A stretch of 64,000 nt of DNA. It comes from Mycobacterium fragae. GTDB lineage: Bacteria > Actinomycetota > Actinomycetes > Mycobacteriales > Mycobacteriaceae. Shown piece by piece: positions 28,178 through 37,203 of the stretch (the stretch's first letter is position 1; the number at the start of each line of letters is the position of its first letter). The stretch lies in assembly GCF_002102185.1 (NCBI RefSeq), contig NZ_LQOW01000008.1, forward strand, positions 62,001-126,000, written 5' to 3'. The notes under the pieces are model-generated. The model worked only from the letters and a program-made list of their open reading frames with translations. It was not told where the DNA came from and did no database searches. The translations under genes were made by a program, and so were the position numbers.

Positions 28178-29365
28178 GTGGACTTCTCACGAGTCGAGCT
28201 GTCCGACGAAGACGAGGCGTTCCGCGAGGAGGCGCGAAGGTTTTTGGCCACCCATGTCACCGAGGAAGTCAAGCGCCGCGATCGCGAGACGGGCGACAAC
28301 TTCGACGAAGGTGTGCACTTGGCATTCGGCGCCGCCGGGTTTTTGGAGGCGGAGTGGAAGCCTGCATCCGACGGCGGTTTCAGCCGGGTTCGACGGCGGA
28401 TCTGGGAACTGGAGAAGCGGCGCGCGCATGTGCCGTGGGTGACCTGGGGGACCACCGCCATGGTGGCGCGGTCGGTGGCGAAGTTCGGGTCACCCGAGCT
28501 GAAGGACGAGGTGCTACCGGGGGTCTTCAGCGGCCACGTCCGACTTTGCCTTGGCTACACCGAACCCGAAGGCGGATCGGATGTCGCCACCTGCAAGACG
28601 CGCGCAGTGCGCGACGGCGACGCGTGGATCATTAACGGCTCCAAGATGTTCACCACCGGCGCGCACAACTGCCAGTATGTTTTTCTGATCACCAACACCG
28701 ACCCGGACGCCCCGAAACACAAGAGCCTGACGATGTTTCTGGTTCCGTTGAACTCCCCGGGCATCGAAATCCAGGGCATCCGCACGGTGGACGGCGACCG
28801 CACCAACATCGTCTACTACAGCGACGTCCGCGTCGATGACAAGTATCGATTGGGCGATGTCAACGCCGGCTGGACAGTGCTGCGAGAGCCGCTCAACGTC
28901 GAGCACGGCGCCGTGGCGGCTGCGCCCGATGGGCTGCAGGACACGTCAATCATGATGCACCAGGCCGGATCCATGGTCGAGGCGGTCGACAAGGCCGCGG
29001 CTCGCCTGGGGCAACCGGGTCCGGATGGCCGCCGACCGGTCGACGACCAATCTGTCGCATATCGGCTGGGGCGCAGCGTTGCCCGGATGGAGGCAGCACT
29101 GTCCGCGCCAAGCATTTTCGGCCGGGTGGCGATCGCACAGACGATGCGCGACATATCTCCGGACCTGATGGATGTATTGGGGCCCGCGTCGGCGTTGCCC
29201 TTCGGGACCGACGGGGCCGCCGATGACGGCAGCGCCGAATACGTTTACCGCTTCGCGCCGTTGGTGGGCATCTACGGTGGAACTCTGGAGGTGTTCCGCA
29301 ACATGATCGCGCAGTATGTCCTTGGTCTGGGCAAGCCCGCCTACGCTCCGCCGAAAGCCTCTTGA
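28178..29365 (+). CDS. Acyl-CoA dehydrogenase, catalytic-type subunit of a heteromeric pair
   Basis: This 395-residue FadE has LGYTEPEGGSDVATCKT and INGSKMFTTGAHN, the FAD/substrate motifs. The C-terminal Glu of classical enzymes is replaced (IYGGTLEVFRNM), but Glu242 in LNVEHGAV lies where isovaleryl-CoA and ChsE-type dehydrogenases hold their base (alignment by eye). With the preceding subunit it should form an alpha2beta2 enzyme, a type used for steroid or other bulky acyl-CoAs. The start is GTG 28178, immediately after the previous stop. Confidence 0.89.
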   Translation: MDFSRVELSDEDEAFREEARRFLATHVTEEVKRRDRETGDNFDEGVHLAFGAAGFLEAEWKPASDGGFSRVRRRIWELEKRRAHVPWVTWGTTAMVARSVAKFGSPELKDEVLPGVFSGHVRLCLGYTEPEGGSDVATCKTRAVRDGDAWIINGSKMFTTGAHNCQYVFLITNTDPDAPKHKSLTMFLVPLNSPGIEIQGIRTVDGDRTNIVYYSDVRVDDKYRLGDVNAGWTVLREPLNVEHGAVAAAPDGLQDTSIMMHQAGSMVEAVDKAAARLGQPGPDGRRPVDDQSVAYRLGRSVARMEAALSAPSIFGRVAIAQTMRDISPDLMDVLGPASALPFGTDGAADDGSAEYVYRFAPLVGIYGGTLEVFRNMIAQYVLGLGKPAYAPPKAS

Positions 29366-29393
29366 CTCGCCGAACGTGCAACGGCGGCGATCG

Positions 29394-30335
29394 TCACCGG
29401 CGTGTCGTCACCATAGGTGCACGCTCGGCGCCGCCGCGCTGGAGCAATCGGTCGTCGAGGAACGACACCAGGACCGTGGCGGCTTGCTCCTGGCCGTCGA
29501 GGAATGCTTCGTAGTGTCCGCCGGGCAGGCAAGCAAGCTGGCCGCGGGCAGCTTTGCGTGCGGCGTTGATCGCGGGCCCGGGAGGGGCGACACCGTCGCG
29601 GTTGTAAGCGATTACAAGCAGAGGGCATCGGATCCGCCCCGCTAATCGGCCGGGTCGGTATAGGCCGACGCGGATTGCGGAACGGGCCGCGACGTTCTGT
29701 TGCCATTGCGGGTATTGGTTGTCCGGGTTGAGCGCTCGGGCGCCGTTGAGCGAGTCGGGCGTAGTCAAAGACGCCACGGTGCCGCGTTCTCCGGCCAGCG
29801 GTATCAGTAGCGGCGCGCGGCCCAGTAGGCCACCGAGGCCGTCGGCGACCGCGCGGGCAACAAGGCGCGCCAGTGCAAACGCTGTGGTATGCCGTAGCGC
29901 ATTGCGCATTGCGTGCAGCCCATCGGCCAGTGGTGAGTGCGCGATGGCCGCGCCAAGCTGGGGATTGCGAGCGGCAACTGCAAAGACGTGGCCGCCAGAG
30001 ACCGAGAATCCCCATATCGCGAGTCTGTCGGGGTCCACACCGGGCAGGGTGGCAACGAAGCTGATCGCGGCTTCCCAGTCGGCGAGTTGTTCACCGATGC
30101 GCACGAGTTGGCGTGGTTGCCCGCCGCTTTCGCCGAGGTGGCGATAATCGAAGGCCAGGACGCTGTAGCCGGCATCGTGGAGTCGCTGTGCGAGACGGTC
30201 GGTGCCGGGCTCTTTGGTCACAGCCAGACCCGCGGCCATGATCACGCAGGCGCCGTTGTTGCCGAGGTAATACCAGGCCGCGCAGCGGCTGTCACCGCTG
30301 GCGAAGTGGACTTTCCAACGTGCGGTGGTCGGCAT
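29394..30335 (-). CDS. Alpha/beta hydrolase (peptidase S15-like fold)
   Basis: This is a 313-residue alpha/beta hydrolase. The nucleophile elbow is GFSVSGGH, the oxyanion region is VIMAAGLAVTKEPG, and the fold strand LAFDYRHLGESGG is typical. The final Asp and His regions (CPLLVIAYNRDGVAPPG and CLPGGHYEAFLDG) are present, so the triad looks complete. It is probably an esterase or thioesterase of unknown substrate. It converges with the acyl-CoA dehydrogenase operon; a weak CGCCG/CGGCG hairpin lies between the two stops. Confidence 0.85.
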   Translation of the reverse strand: MPTTARWKVHFASGDSRCAAWYYLGNNGACVIMAAGLAVTKEPGTDRLAQRLHDAGYSVLAFDYRHLGESGGQPRQLVRIGEQLADWEAAISFVATLPGVDPDRLAIWGFSVSGGHVFAVAARNPQLGAAIAHSPLADGLHAMRNALRHTTAFALARLVARAVADGLGGLLGRAPLLIPLAGERGTVASLTTPDSLNGARALNPDNQYPQWQQNVAARSAIRVGLYRPGRLAGRIRCPLLVIAYNRDGVAPPGPAINAARKAARGQLACLPGGHYEAFLDGQEQAATVLVSFLDDRLLQRGGAERAPMVTTRR

Positions 30336-30374
30336 TACGCTGCCCCTTCCCGATAACTGGTGAAGATGCGATCG

Positions 30375-31217
30375 TCAGTGGCGTGGTTGGAACGCGGCCT
30401 GGATTTCGTGGGCTACCCGTTGCGGCTCATCGAGCGGGAAAAAGGTGCGTCCGCCGGGTATTTCGACCAGTCGCGCGTCAGGAAAGGCGTTCTGCAGCCG
30501 GTGCGCCAGCTCGATCGGAAAGAGTTGGTCCGCATCGCCCCATAACACTAGGACCGGTTTCGTGAACCGCCTCAGCCGGGTGGATAGTTCAAGCAATTCT
30601 GAAGAATCGACGCCGCGCAGGAATTTGGCGGTGTCGCGCCGCACGCCGCGGTCGGTCAGCGCCGGCGTGATCCAGCGGCGCGTCAGCTCGCAATCCAATG
30701 GCTTGGACACGTTTTGGCCCTGAATGCGCTGCCGCAGCCCGTCGGGCCGCATGATCGTCATCAGCGCATAGACGCCCGCGGAGCGTCGGCCGAGGCTGAA
30801 TACCGGCCGCAGCGAACGAGGCGGGAATTGATCGAAGGCGTCGCCGTCGGTCAACACGAGTCGGCCGATCCGACTGTCGTCGACGTCTATGACGAACTGG
30901 CACAACGCAGTTCCGGTGTCGTTGCCGACTAGCGTGACATCAGTCAACCCGAGCGTCTCGAGGAACGCGATGATCAGGCGTGCGACGCCGGCTGGGCTCA
31001 GATCGGCGTCCGGTCGCAATGCGATGGGGTGGGACCCAAGGGGCAGGTCGAGGGCATATGAACGCACACCGTCCATCGCAAGCGCATCGGTCACCCCGGT
31101 CCACAGTTCGTTGTTGACCAGCAGGCCGTGTACGAACACCACGGGTGGGCTTGTACTGTCGGCTGGCCCTGCGAGCCGATACTGAACGCGTCCCTGCGGC
31201 AAGTCGAGGATGGGCAT
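30375..31217 (-). CDS. Alpha/beta hydrolase (haloalkane/epoxide hydrolase-like fold)
   Basis: This 280-residue hydrolase has FVHGLLVNNELW as the oxyanion loop and VGNDTGTALCQ as the nucleophile elbow. The nucleophile is therefore Asp (G-N-D-T-G), as in haloalkane dehalogenases and epoxide hydrolases rather than Ser esterases. The frame extends to 31304 over the operator region, but ATG 31217 has GGAGG upstream and is the better start. It diverges from a TetR gene and is probably repressed through the twin palindromes at 31254-31291. The true substrate is unknown. Confidence 0.86.
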   Translation of the reverse strand: MPILDLPQGRVQYRLAGPADSTSPPVVFVHGLLVNNELWTGVTDALAMDGVRSYALDLPLGSHPIALRPDADLSPAGVARLIIAFLETLGLTDVTLVGNDTGTALCQFVIDVDDSRIGRLVLTDGDAFDQFPPRSLRPVFSLGRRSAGVYALMTIMRPDGLRQRIQGQNVSKPLDCELTRRWITPALTDRGVRRDTAKFLRGVDSSELLELSTRLRRFTKPVLVLWGDADQLFPIELAHRLQNAFPDARLVEIPGGRTFFPLDEPQRVAHEIQAAFQPRH

Positions 31218-31253
31218 AGAGGCCTCCAAAGTTAAGGTAAAAACACATACACC

Positions 31254-31268
31254 TACATACAGTATGTA
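31254..31268. promoter_or_regulatory. TetR operator 1: perfect palindrome TACATAC-A-GTATGTA
   Basis: This 15-bp perfect inverted repeat (central base 31261) lies in the 86-bp gap between the divergent hydrolase (31217) and TetR (31304) genes. A second palindrome with the same ATAC/GTAT core is centred 21 bp away, two helical turns, as expected for two repressor dimers on one face of DNA. Binding by the adjacent TetR protein is inferred from position. Confidence 0.75.
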
Positions 31269-31272
31269 CGAA

Positions 31273-31291
31273 CATACATACTGTATGTATG
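31273..31291. promoter_or_regulatory. TetR operator 2: perfect palindrome CATACATAC-T-GTATGTATG
   Basis: This 19-bp perfect inverted repeat is centred on 31282. It runs up to 31291 and would overlap the alternative TetR start at 31289, which supports the start at 31304 instead. With operator 1 it forms a two-site divergent control region, probably blocking both promoters. Confidence 0.75.
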
Positions 31292-31303
31292 AAAGGCAAG
31301 GCA

Positions 31304-31903
31304 ATGGCCGATACTCGCCGTACGCAGGCCGAGCGCGCAGCAGAAACCCGTGAGTCGCTGATCGCCGCGGCGCGAGCCTTGTTCGCCGAGCACGGTTTCG
31401 CCGACGTGGCGCTGGAGACGATCGTGCGCGCCGCGGGGGTGACCCGTGGCGCCTTGTATCACCATTTCGCCGACAAGACCGAGCTGTTCGCGGCGGTGTT
31501 TGAGCAAGTCGAGAGCGAAGTGGCAGCCCGAATGGGTGAGGCGATCGCGTCAGCCGGTCAGACCGATCCGGTCGAGATCATGCGGCTGGGTGCGGGGTTC
31601 TGGCTGAACGCCTGCGCTGACACCGAGATTCAGCGCATTGTGCTAGTGGATGCCCCCGCGGTGCTCGGGTGGACTCGGTGGACCGAGATCGGAAACCGGC
31701 ACAACATCGGGCTGGTGCGAGAACTTCTCGCTAGCGCTGTCGATAGCGGGCGCATCCCGCCCCAGCCGGTGGAAGCGACCGCCCTCACGCTGCTGGGCGC
31801 CATGCGCGAGGCGACCCTCTACATTGCGCGTGCAGACGATCACAACCGGGCCCGGAAGGAAGCCGGTGCGGTGATGGATCGGCTCATCTCCGCCCTGGGC
31901 TAG
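31304..31903 (+). CDS. TetR-family transcriptional regulator
   Basis: This regulator has about 199 residues. The N-terminal helix-turn-helix (VALETIVRAAGVTRGALYHHF, then ADKTELFAAVFE) is classical, and the C-terminal helical domain should bind a small ligand. ATG 31304 follows an AAAGG/AAGG stretch; ATG 31289 lies inside an operator palindrome and is less likely. It should repress itself and the divergent hydrolase at 30375. Its stop TAG overlaps the convergent thiolase-like gene's stop. Confidence 0.92.
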   Translation: MADTRRTQAERAAETRESLIAAARALFAEHGFADVALETIVRAAGVTRGALYHHFADKTELFAAVFEQVESEVAARMGEAIASAGQTDPVEIMRLGAGFWLNACADTEIQRIVLVDAPAVLGWTRWTEIGNRHNIGLVRELLASAVDSGRIPPQPVEATALTLLGAMREATLYIARADDHNRARKEAGAVMDRLISALG

Positions 31904-33045
31904 GTGGTCAGGATCGTCGCGGCGGCAGTGCCGGGCGCACCGTAAACCTGCGCGAAACCGACCCGCGGAGTCCCGGGGACCTGGCGATCGCCGGCCTGGC
32001 CGCGCAGCTGGCGCACGAGCTCGTGCATCTGCCTCAGGCCGGACGCACCGATCGGCTCCCCGTTGGCAATCAGCCCGCCGTCGGTGTTGACCGGCATTGC
32101 GCCGGTGATCTCGGTGGCCCCCTCGGCCAGCAGCTTCTCCTGCTCACCGTCGGGGCAGAAGCCTGCCTCGGCCATGTGGATCACCTCGGCGCCGGCGTCC
32201 GTGTCCTGCAGCTGGATGACGTCGACGTCCTGCGGTGCCACACCTGCTTTCTCGAATGCGGCTTTAGCCGCGTAGACGGTCGGCGACCCGTCTTCCTCGA
32301 CGGGCGCATACGTGGTGTTCACCTCGTAGGCACCGTAGCGGCGAGTGCGGATTTCGACCGCTCGGACATATACAGGTTTGGCGGTGAACCGCTGCGCGAT
32401 CTCGGCCCGGCACATGATGACCGCGGCAGCTCCTTCGTCGGGCGCGCAGAACATGTACTGGGTGAGAGGGTAATTCAGCACGGGGGAGTTGAGGATGTCG
32501 TCTTCGGAGATCGGTTTGCGCCGAAAAGCGTTGGGATTCAGCGCTCCGTTGCGGAAGTTCTTCGCGGCCACCTTGGCCAGCGTCTCGGTCGAGATGCCGT
32601 AGTCGTGCAGGTAACGGCTGGCCTTCATGCCGAAGAACTTGGTAGTGAGGTATTGCCCGTTCTGCGCGTACCAGCTGGGCATCCCGACCAGCGCGGGGTC
32701 TTCGGTGAAGGCGCCTCGCGGGTGCTTGTCCATGCCGACGGCGATGCCGATGTCGTAGTCGCCCAACCGGATACTGTCGGCGCACAATTTCGTCGCGCTC
32801 GCCGCCGTCGCGCACGCGTTGAACACATCGGTGAACGGGATACCGGTGAGGCCGACCATGCCGACGATCGCGTCCGGGTTGGCGACGGTCCAGCTGCCGC
32901 CCACGGCGAACTGGATGTCTTTCCACTCGACACCGGCATCTGCGAGCGCCAGCTGGATCGCGTCGGCAGCCATCTGCATCGCGGACTTGCCTTCGAAGCG
33001 CCCGAACGGGTGCAGACCCACCCCGATGATGGCAACGTCATTCAC
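31900..33045 (-). CDS. Thiolase-like lipid-transfer (SCP-x/Ltp) protein with altered active site
   Basis: This 381-residue thiolase-fold protein is of the SCP-x type. The nucleophile position is kept as Cys78 ([10 protein letters not shown]), but the expected C-terminal GHP is GEP ([12 protein letters not shown]), and the final CxG motif is replaced by [11 protein letters not shown]. Loss of these residues is typical of Ltp2-like proteins, which act as retro-aldolases with a DUF35 partner (family knowledge); no DUF35 gene is seen here. The longer upstream frame is a shadow; GTG 33045 overlaps the CoA-transferase stop. Confidence 0.83.
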   Translation of the reverse strand: MNDVAIIGVGLHPFGRFEGKSAMQMAADAIQLALADAGVEWKDIQFAVGGSWTVANPDAIVGMVGLTGIPFTDVFNACATAASATKLCADSIRLGDYDIGIAVGMDKHPRGAFTEDPALVGMPSWYAQNGQYLTTKFFGMKASRYLHDYGISTETLAKVAAKNFRNGALNPNAFRRKPISEDDILNSPVLNYPLTQYMFCAPDEGAAAVIMCRAEIAQRFTAKPVYVRAVEIRTRRYGAYEVNTTYAPVEEDGSPTVYAAKAAFEKAGVAPQDVDVIQLQDTDAGAEVIHMAEAGFCPDGEQEKLLAEGATEITGAMPVNTDGGLIANGEPIGASGLRQMHELVRQLRGQAGDRQVPGTPRVGFAQVYGAPGTAAATILTT

Positions 33046-34268
33046 GCTATGGCCCCCGCATCCTTGAGCTCGGCAATGCGGTCCCAGTCCATGCCGAGCT
33101 CCATCAGAACGATCTCGGTGTGTTCGGAGGCCTGCGGCGCCCGGGTGGTAACCAGCGGCTCGTGGTTGAACTGGACCGGGCCGCGCACGACTTTGAATGG
33201 TGCGCCGCCGCTGGCGAGTTCGACTTCGGCGATCATGTCGTTGGCGATGGCCTGCTCGTCGTCGGCCAGGTCGATGAGGCTCTGGAACGGCGCCCATTGG
33301 CCTTTCATCGTCTTCAGGTGTTGGCGCCAGTAGTCAAAGGGCTTGCCCGCAAAGGCCTTTGCGATCAGTTCGGCGGCCGCGTTGGCATTTTGTATCAGCG
33401 GAAGCACATCGGCGAAGCGGGGATCATCGGCTGCCTCGGGGATGCCGAGGTGCTCGAAGGTGTCGCGGATCAGGCCGGTCGGGCTGATGATGCACAGGTT
33501 GATGGTGCCGCCGTCGGAGGTTTGGTAGTTGCCCATGAAGGGATTGACCGACGGGTTCGCGGAGCCCGGCATGGCGACGCGCATCACCTCGCCGGTCTCC
33601 ATGCCCTGGGTCACGCTTGCGCCCGCCGCCCACCAGGCCGTGCTCAGCAGCGACACATCAAGCTCGAGGGCCTCGCCGGTCCGTTCCCGATGCAGCAGTG
33701 CGGCGGAGATGCCCCCGGCGATGAACATGCCGCCGATCGAGTCGCCGAAGGCCGGGATGCCTTGTGGCAGTGCGCCGCCCAGCTCCTCAGGTGTCAGCGC
33801 GTAGCCGATGCCGCTGCGGGTCCAGAATGCTGTCCCGTCGTAGCCGCCGACGTCGCGCTCGATTCCCTTGTCGCCGTAGGCGGTCCCGCGAGCGTAGACG
33901 ATGTTCGGGTTGACCGCCCGAATGTGCTCGACGTCGAATTTGTTCTTCTGCCGCTGCGCGGGCATGTAGTTGGTCAGGAACACGTCGGAAGCTTTGGCCA
34001 GTTCGTAGAGCACTTCCTGCCCACCCGGTGTGGAAACATCGATACCCACGCTGCGTTTACCCCGGTTGGGATGTTCCATCAGCGGATGCCGGTCCGGGTT
34101 GACCTGGATGCCACCCATGTTGAGGAAGCCGCGCTGGGTATCACCGCGCACCGGGTGCTCGACCTTGAGGACGTCCGCTCCCCAGTCGGCAAGAATGGCG
34201 CCCGCCGCCGGGACGAACGTGAACTGCGCAAGCTCAAGGACCCGAAAGCCCTGCATTACCTTGACCAT
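33042..34268 (-). CDS. Class III CoA-transferase
   Basis: This 408-residue family III CoA-transferase has [32 protein letters not shown], and the catalytic Asp in AFGDSIGGM. The C-terminus ([18 protein letters not shown]) closely resembles that of the enzyme at 58588 (LGYDWDDIAKAKDSGAIL), so the two are paralogues within the window. It likely moves CoA to or from a dicarboxylic or cyclic acid produced by the upstream oxygenases. It is coupled to the thiolase-like gene by a GTGA overlap and lies 10 bp after the P450. Confidence 0.91.
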   Translation of the reverse strand: MVKVMQGFRVLELAQFTFVPAAGAILADWGADVLKVEHPVRGDTQRGFLNMGGIQVNPDRHPLMEHPNRGKRSVGIDVSTPGGQEVLYELAKASDVFLTNYMPAQRQKNKFDVEHIRAVNPNIVYARGTAYGDKGIERDVGGYDGTAFWTRSGIGYALTPEELGGALPQGIPAFGDSIGGMFIAGGISAALLHRERTGEALELDVSLLSTAWWAAGASVTQGMETGEVMRVAMPGSANPSVNPFMGNYQTSDGGTINLCIISPTGLIRDTFEHLGIPEAADDPRFADVLPLIQNANAAAELIAKAFAGKPFDYWRQHLKTMKGQWAPFQSLIDLADDEQAIANDMIAEVELASGGAPFKVVRGPVQFNHEPLVTTRAPQASEHTEIVLMELGMDWDRIAELKDAGAIA

Positions 34269-34278
34269 TCTCGCGACC

Positions 34279-35487
34279 TTACTTCTCGTCGAACGTCACC
34301 GGTAGCGCCGTCGGGGAGCGGAAGGGCTGCCCGTAGATGTGCGGATCGTTGTCGGTGACGAGCTTGATGTTGGTCACCCGACTCAGCAGGCACTCCAATG
34401 CGACCCTGGTCTCCATCCGCGCGAGGTGAAGGCCTAAGCAAGTGTGCTCGCCGGCGGCGAAGGAGATGTGCGGCATGTGGTCACGGAAGATGTCGAATTG
34501 CTCCGAGCGCTCCCAGCGGCGCTCGTCGCGATTCGCCGAGCCGATGCACACGTCGACAGCCGACCGCGCGGGAATCTCCACCCCTTCCAGCTCAGTGTCC
34601 TCGGTGGTGAACCGCTGCACTGTGGTCAGTGGTGTCTCGAAGCGCAGCCCCTCTTCGATCGCCGGCCGGATCAACTCGTGATCGGCTTGCACCGCCTCGA
34701 ATTGGTCCGCGTGGGTGAGCAACAAGTACAGCAGATTGCCCGAAGACCGATAGGTGGTTTCCAGTCCGGCGGGCAGTAGCAACCGCAGGAACGAATAGAT
34801 CGCCTCGTCGCTCAGCTTTTCGCCGTCGATCTCCGCGGTGACCAGATCGCCGATGATGTCCTCCGTCGGCTTAGCCCTGCGTTGTTCGATCTGCTCGAGG
34901 AAGTAATCCTTCAGCGCCGCCGATGCTTCGAAGGCGCGCTCGTACTTGACGGCGTAGTTGATCAACTGCACCGCCCGCCGGCGAAACTCGGGCAGGTCTT
35001 CGGTTGGCAAACCCAAGAGCCTGGCGATGACACGAGTAGGGAACTCGAAGGTGAAATCCCGGACCAGATCGGCGTGGTCGGTGTCGATGAACTCGTCGAT
35101 CAGCGCATCGCAGATCGGCCGCACAATCGTTGGCTCCCAGCGGGTGAGCGCCTTGGACTTGAACGCTGCCGATACCAGATTGCGGTGGTCGCGGTGCTTC
35201 TTGCCCGCCATCGCCAGAATGGTCGGACCGATGAACAGACCGATCGTGTTGTCGTAGCTCGCCGAGCTGAAGACCTGGCCGTCGCGAAATGCCTTGTTCA
35301 CCGCGTCGAACGACATGGCGGCGAAGGAGTTCTTGGGCTGCAGCGATTCCGGGGTTTTGGAATAGTCGAGGACCGTTCCGCGGAAGACGCCGGCACCTTT
35401 GCGCTTGTGAGCGAAGTACGGGTATGGGTCGCGGATGAAGTCGGCGGGTTTGTCGTCGATGACGGCGTCTTCAAGTCGACTGTCCAC
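34279..35487 (-). CDS. Cytochrome P450 (AGLETT I-helix type)
   Basis: This is a 402-residue soluble bacterial P450. The heme thiolate Cys350 is in [15 protein letters not shown], the I-helix oxygen-activation motif is [15 protein letters not shown], and the K-helix ExxR is EEGLRFE. It is a close relative of the P450 at 52220-53446 (shared [16 protein letters not shown], TIGLxxGxTILAM and EFPTR segments). It needs a ferredoxin and reductase, neither of which is in the window. GTG 35487 has GGAGCG upstream, and a near-perfect operator palindrome lies 30 bp before it. Confidence 0.94.
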   Translation of the reverse strand: MDSRLEDAVIDDKPADFIRDPYPYFAHKRKGAGVFRGTVLDYSKTPESLQPKNSFAAMSFDAVNKAFRDGQVFSSASYDNTIGLFIGPTILAMAGKKHRDHRNLVSAAFKSKALTRWEPTIVRPICDALIDEFIDTDHADLVRDFTFEFPTRVIARLLGLPTEDLPEFRRRAVQLINYAVKYERAFEASAALKDYFLEQIEQRRAKPTEDIIGDLVTAEIDGEKLSDEAIYSFLRLLLPAGLETTYRSSGNLLYLLLTHADQFEAVQADHELIRPAIEEGLRFETPLTTVQRFTTEDTELEGVEIPARSAVDVCIGSANRDERRWERSEQFDIFRDHMPHISFAAGEHTCLGLHLARMETRVALECLLSRVTNIKLVTDNDPHIYGQPFRSPTALPVTFDEK

Positions 35488-35516
35488 AGCTGCGCTCCGG
35501 CTCGGCTACATAATCG

Positions 35517-35535
35517 TACTGTAAATATTACAGTA
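35517..35535. promoter_or_regulatory. Operator-like palindrome TACTGTAA-ATA-TTACAGTA
   Basis: Two identical 8-bp arms with a 3-bp spacer lie between the FadD19-like ligase stop (35551) and the P450 start (35487). This is the best copy of an element whose half-site TACTGTA/TACAGTA recurs at several gene starts in the window, including the TetR gene at 20474. It suggests a separately regulated promoter for P450, CoA-transferase and thiolase-like gene within the leftward run. Confidence 0.7.
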
Positions 35536-35550
35536 GCCTACATCACAGTC

Positions 35551-37203
35551 TTAGCCGTTGACTGCCTGCTCACGCGCCCAGCGGTAATCGGCCTTGCCCG
35601 ACGGGCTGCGTTCGATCGCGGCACGGAAGGCGATCGCCTTGGGAAGTTTGTAGCGAGCGAGCGATTGCGCGGCGTGGGCGATCAACTCTTCGGCATCCGC
35701 ATGCGCGCCGTCGGTGAGCGCGACGACGGCGACGACCTCCTGACCCCACCGCTCGCTCGGTCGTCCGGCAACCACCACATCGGCCACCGCCGGGTGCGAT
35801 GCGATCGCCGTTTCGACCTCCTCGGCGAAGATCTTCTCGCCGCCGGAATTGATTGTCACCGAGTCACGGCCCAGTAGTTCGATGGACCCGTCGGCGCGGT
35901 GGCGGGCGCGGTCGCCCGGAATCGCGTAGCGCACACCGTCGATCACCGGGAACGTCGCGGCAGTCTTGGCGGCGTCGCCCTTGTAGCCGAGCGGAACGTA
36001 TCCGCGCTGCGCGAGCCAGCCGATGCCGTCGTGACCCGGTTGCAGGATCGAGCCGAGATCCTCCGCGGCCACGAAGGTATCCGGTCCGGCATTGAAAGTA
36101 CCGGTTGAGACCGCGCCCGGTGTCGACAGATGACTCATCTGTGCACCCGTCTCCGAGGAGCCGACGCCGTCGATGACCATGGCGTTGGGCAGTGCCTCGA
36201 TCAACCGCTCTTTGACATAGGGCGTCAACAGTGCGCCGCCATTGGCGACCACCGCCAACGACGACAAGTCGGCGATGCCCCGCTCGATGGCGGCGAGCAG
36301 TGGCCGGGCCATCGCGTCACCGACAACCGTAACGACCGTTACCTTTTCCCTTTCGATGGTGCGTACCACGTCGTCGGCGTCCAAATGGTCGACGACCGAA
36401 GGGAAGACGAGCGTCTGCCCGGTCGTGATTGCCGTCATGGCGCTCCATTGGGCGGCGCCGTGGATTAGCGGCGGCAGAATCAGCAATTTGGTGCCGGGGC
36501 CTGCGGTGATCGGTGCGACGATCTGCTCGATGGAATCGACCGTCTCTCCGGTCACGAGGTTTCGCCCGCCGAACGACGTCATGAAGATGTCGTGCTGGCG
36601 CCACAACACACCCTTCGGCATTCCCGTCGTGCCGCCGGTGTATAGGACGTACAAGTCGTCGGGTGAGTTTTGAACCGGTGGAGGCACAGGCGAACCGGAT
36701 TCGATGATGCTGTTGTAATCCACGGCGCCGTAAACCAGGTCATTGCCTGATTCGTCGGCGATTTGGATGAGCACACGCAGCTTTGGCAGGTTCGGCAAGA
36801 CTTCGGCTACTCGCGGCGCGAATGCGGCGTGATAGATCAGCGCGCTCGCATCGGCATCGGCGAGCAGGTACTGCAGCTCGCTTTTGACATACCGGAAGTT
36901 GACGTTGAAGGGGGCCACCCGAGCGCGGAAGGCGCCGAGCAGCGACTCGACGAATTCGTTTCCGTTGTAGGCGTAGATGCCGATGAGATCCTGTCCCACC
37001 TCGTGGCCGGCCAGAGCGGATCGCTCGGTATGGCATCCCAGCCCGCGCGAATGCAAATACGCCGCAAGCCTGTTGGACCGCTCGATGATTTGCGCGTAGG
37101 TGTAGCGGCGCTCGCCGTGGATAACCAGCTCGCGGTCGCCGATCGCCGACGCGACCGCCGCTGCGACGGCGGGTACGGTGAATTGGGTTGTGGTGTCCGT
37201 CAT
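35551..37203 (-). CDS. Acyl-CoA ligase, FadD19/FadD17-like
   Basis: This ANL ligase has about 550 residues. The P-loop YTGGTTGMPKGVLWRQ is shared with the ligase at 24658. Other motifs are DGVGSSETGAQM, LLGRDSVTINSGGEKIFAEEVE, and the catalytic Lys in SPSGKADYRWARE. FadD19-group enzymes activate bulky polycyclic or branched acids (family knowledge). ATG 37203 overlaps the preceding stop and is the likely start; an in-frame ATG at 37215 is an alternative. Confidence 0.92.
   Translation of the reverse strand: MTDTTTQFTVPAVAAAVASAIGDRELVIHGERRYTYAQIIERSNRLAAYLHSRGLGCHTERSALAGHEVGQDLIGIYAYNGNEFVESLLGAFRARVAPFNVNFRYVKSELQYLLADADASALIYHAAFAPRVAEVLPNLPKLRVLIQIADESGNDLVYGAVDYNSIIESGSPVPPPVQNSPDDLYVLYTGGTTGMPKGVLWRQHDIFMTSFGGRNLVTGETVDSIEQIVAPITAGPGTKLLILPPLIHGAAQWSAMTAITTGQTLVFPSVVDHLDADDVVRTIEREKVTVVTVVGDAMARPLLAAIERGIADLSSLAVVANGGALLTPYVKERLIEALPNAMVIDGVGSSETGAQMSHLSTPGAVSTGTFNAGPDTFVAAEDLGSILQPGHDGIGWLAQRGYVPLGYKGDAAKTAATFPVIDGVRYAIPGDRARHRADGSIELLGRDSVTINSGGEKIFAEEVETAIASHPAVADVVVAGRPSERWGQEVVAVVALTDGAHADAEELIAHAAQSLARYKLPKAIAFRAAIERSPSGKADYRWAREQAVNG

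Noticed and set aside
29366..29393. Intrinsic terminator between the FadE gene and the convergent hydrolase
   Set aside because: Only a 5-bp CGCCG/CGGCG stem with a 9-base loop and no U run, too weak to call.
32023..34358. Long rightward open frames of 412-436 codons opposite the thiolase-like and CoA-transferase genes
   Set aside because: They are antisense shadows of clearly conserved genes in GC-rich DNA and show no domain or plausible start site.
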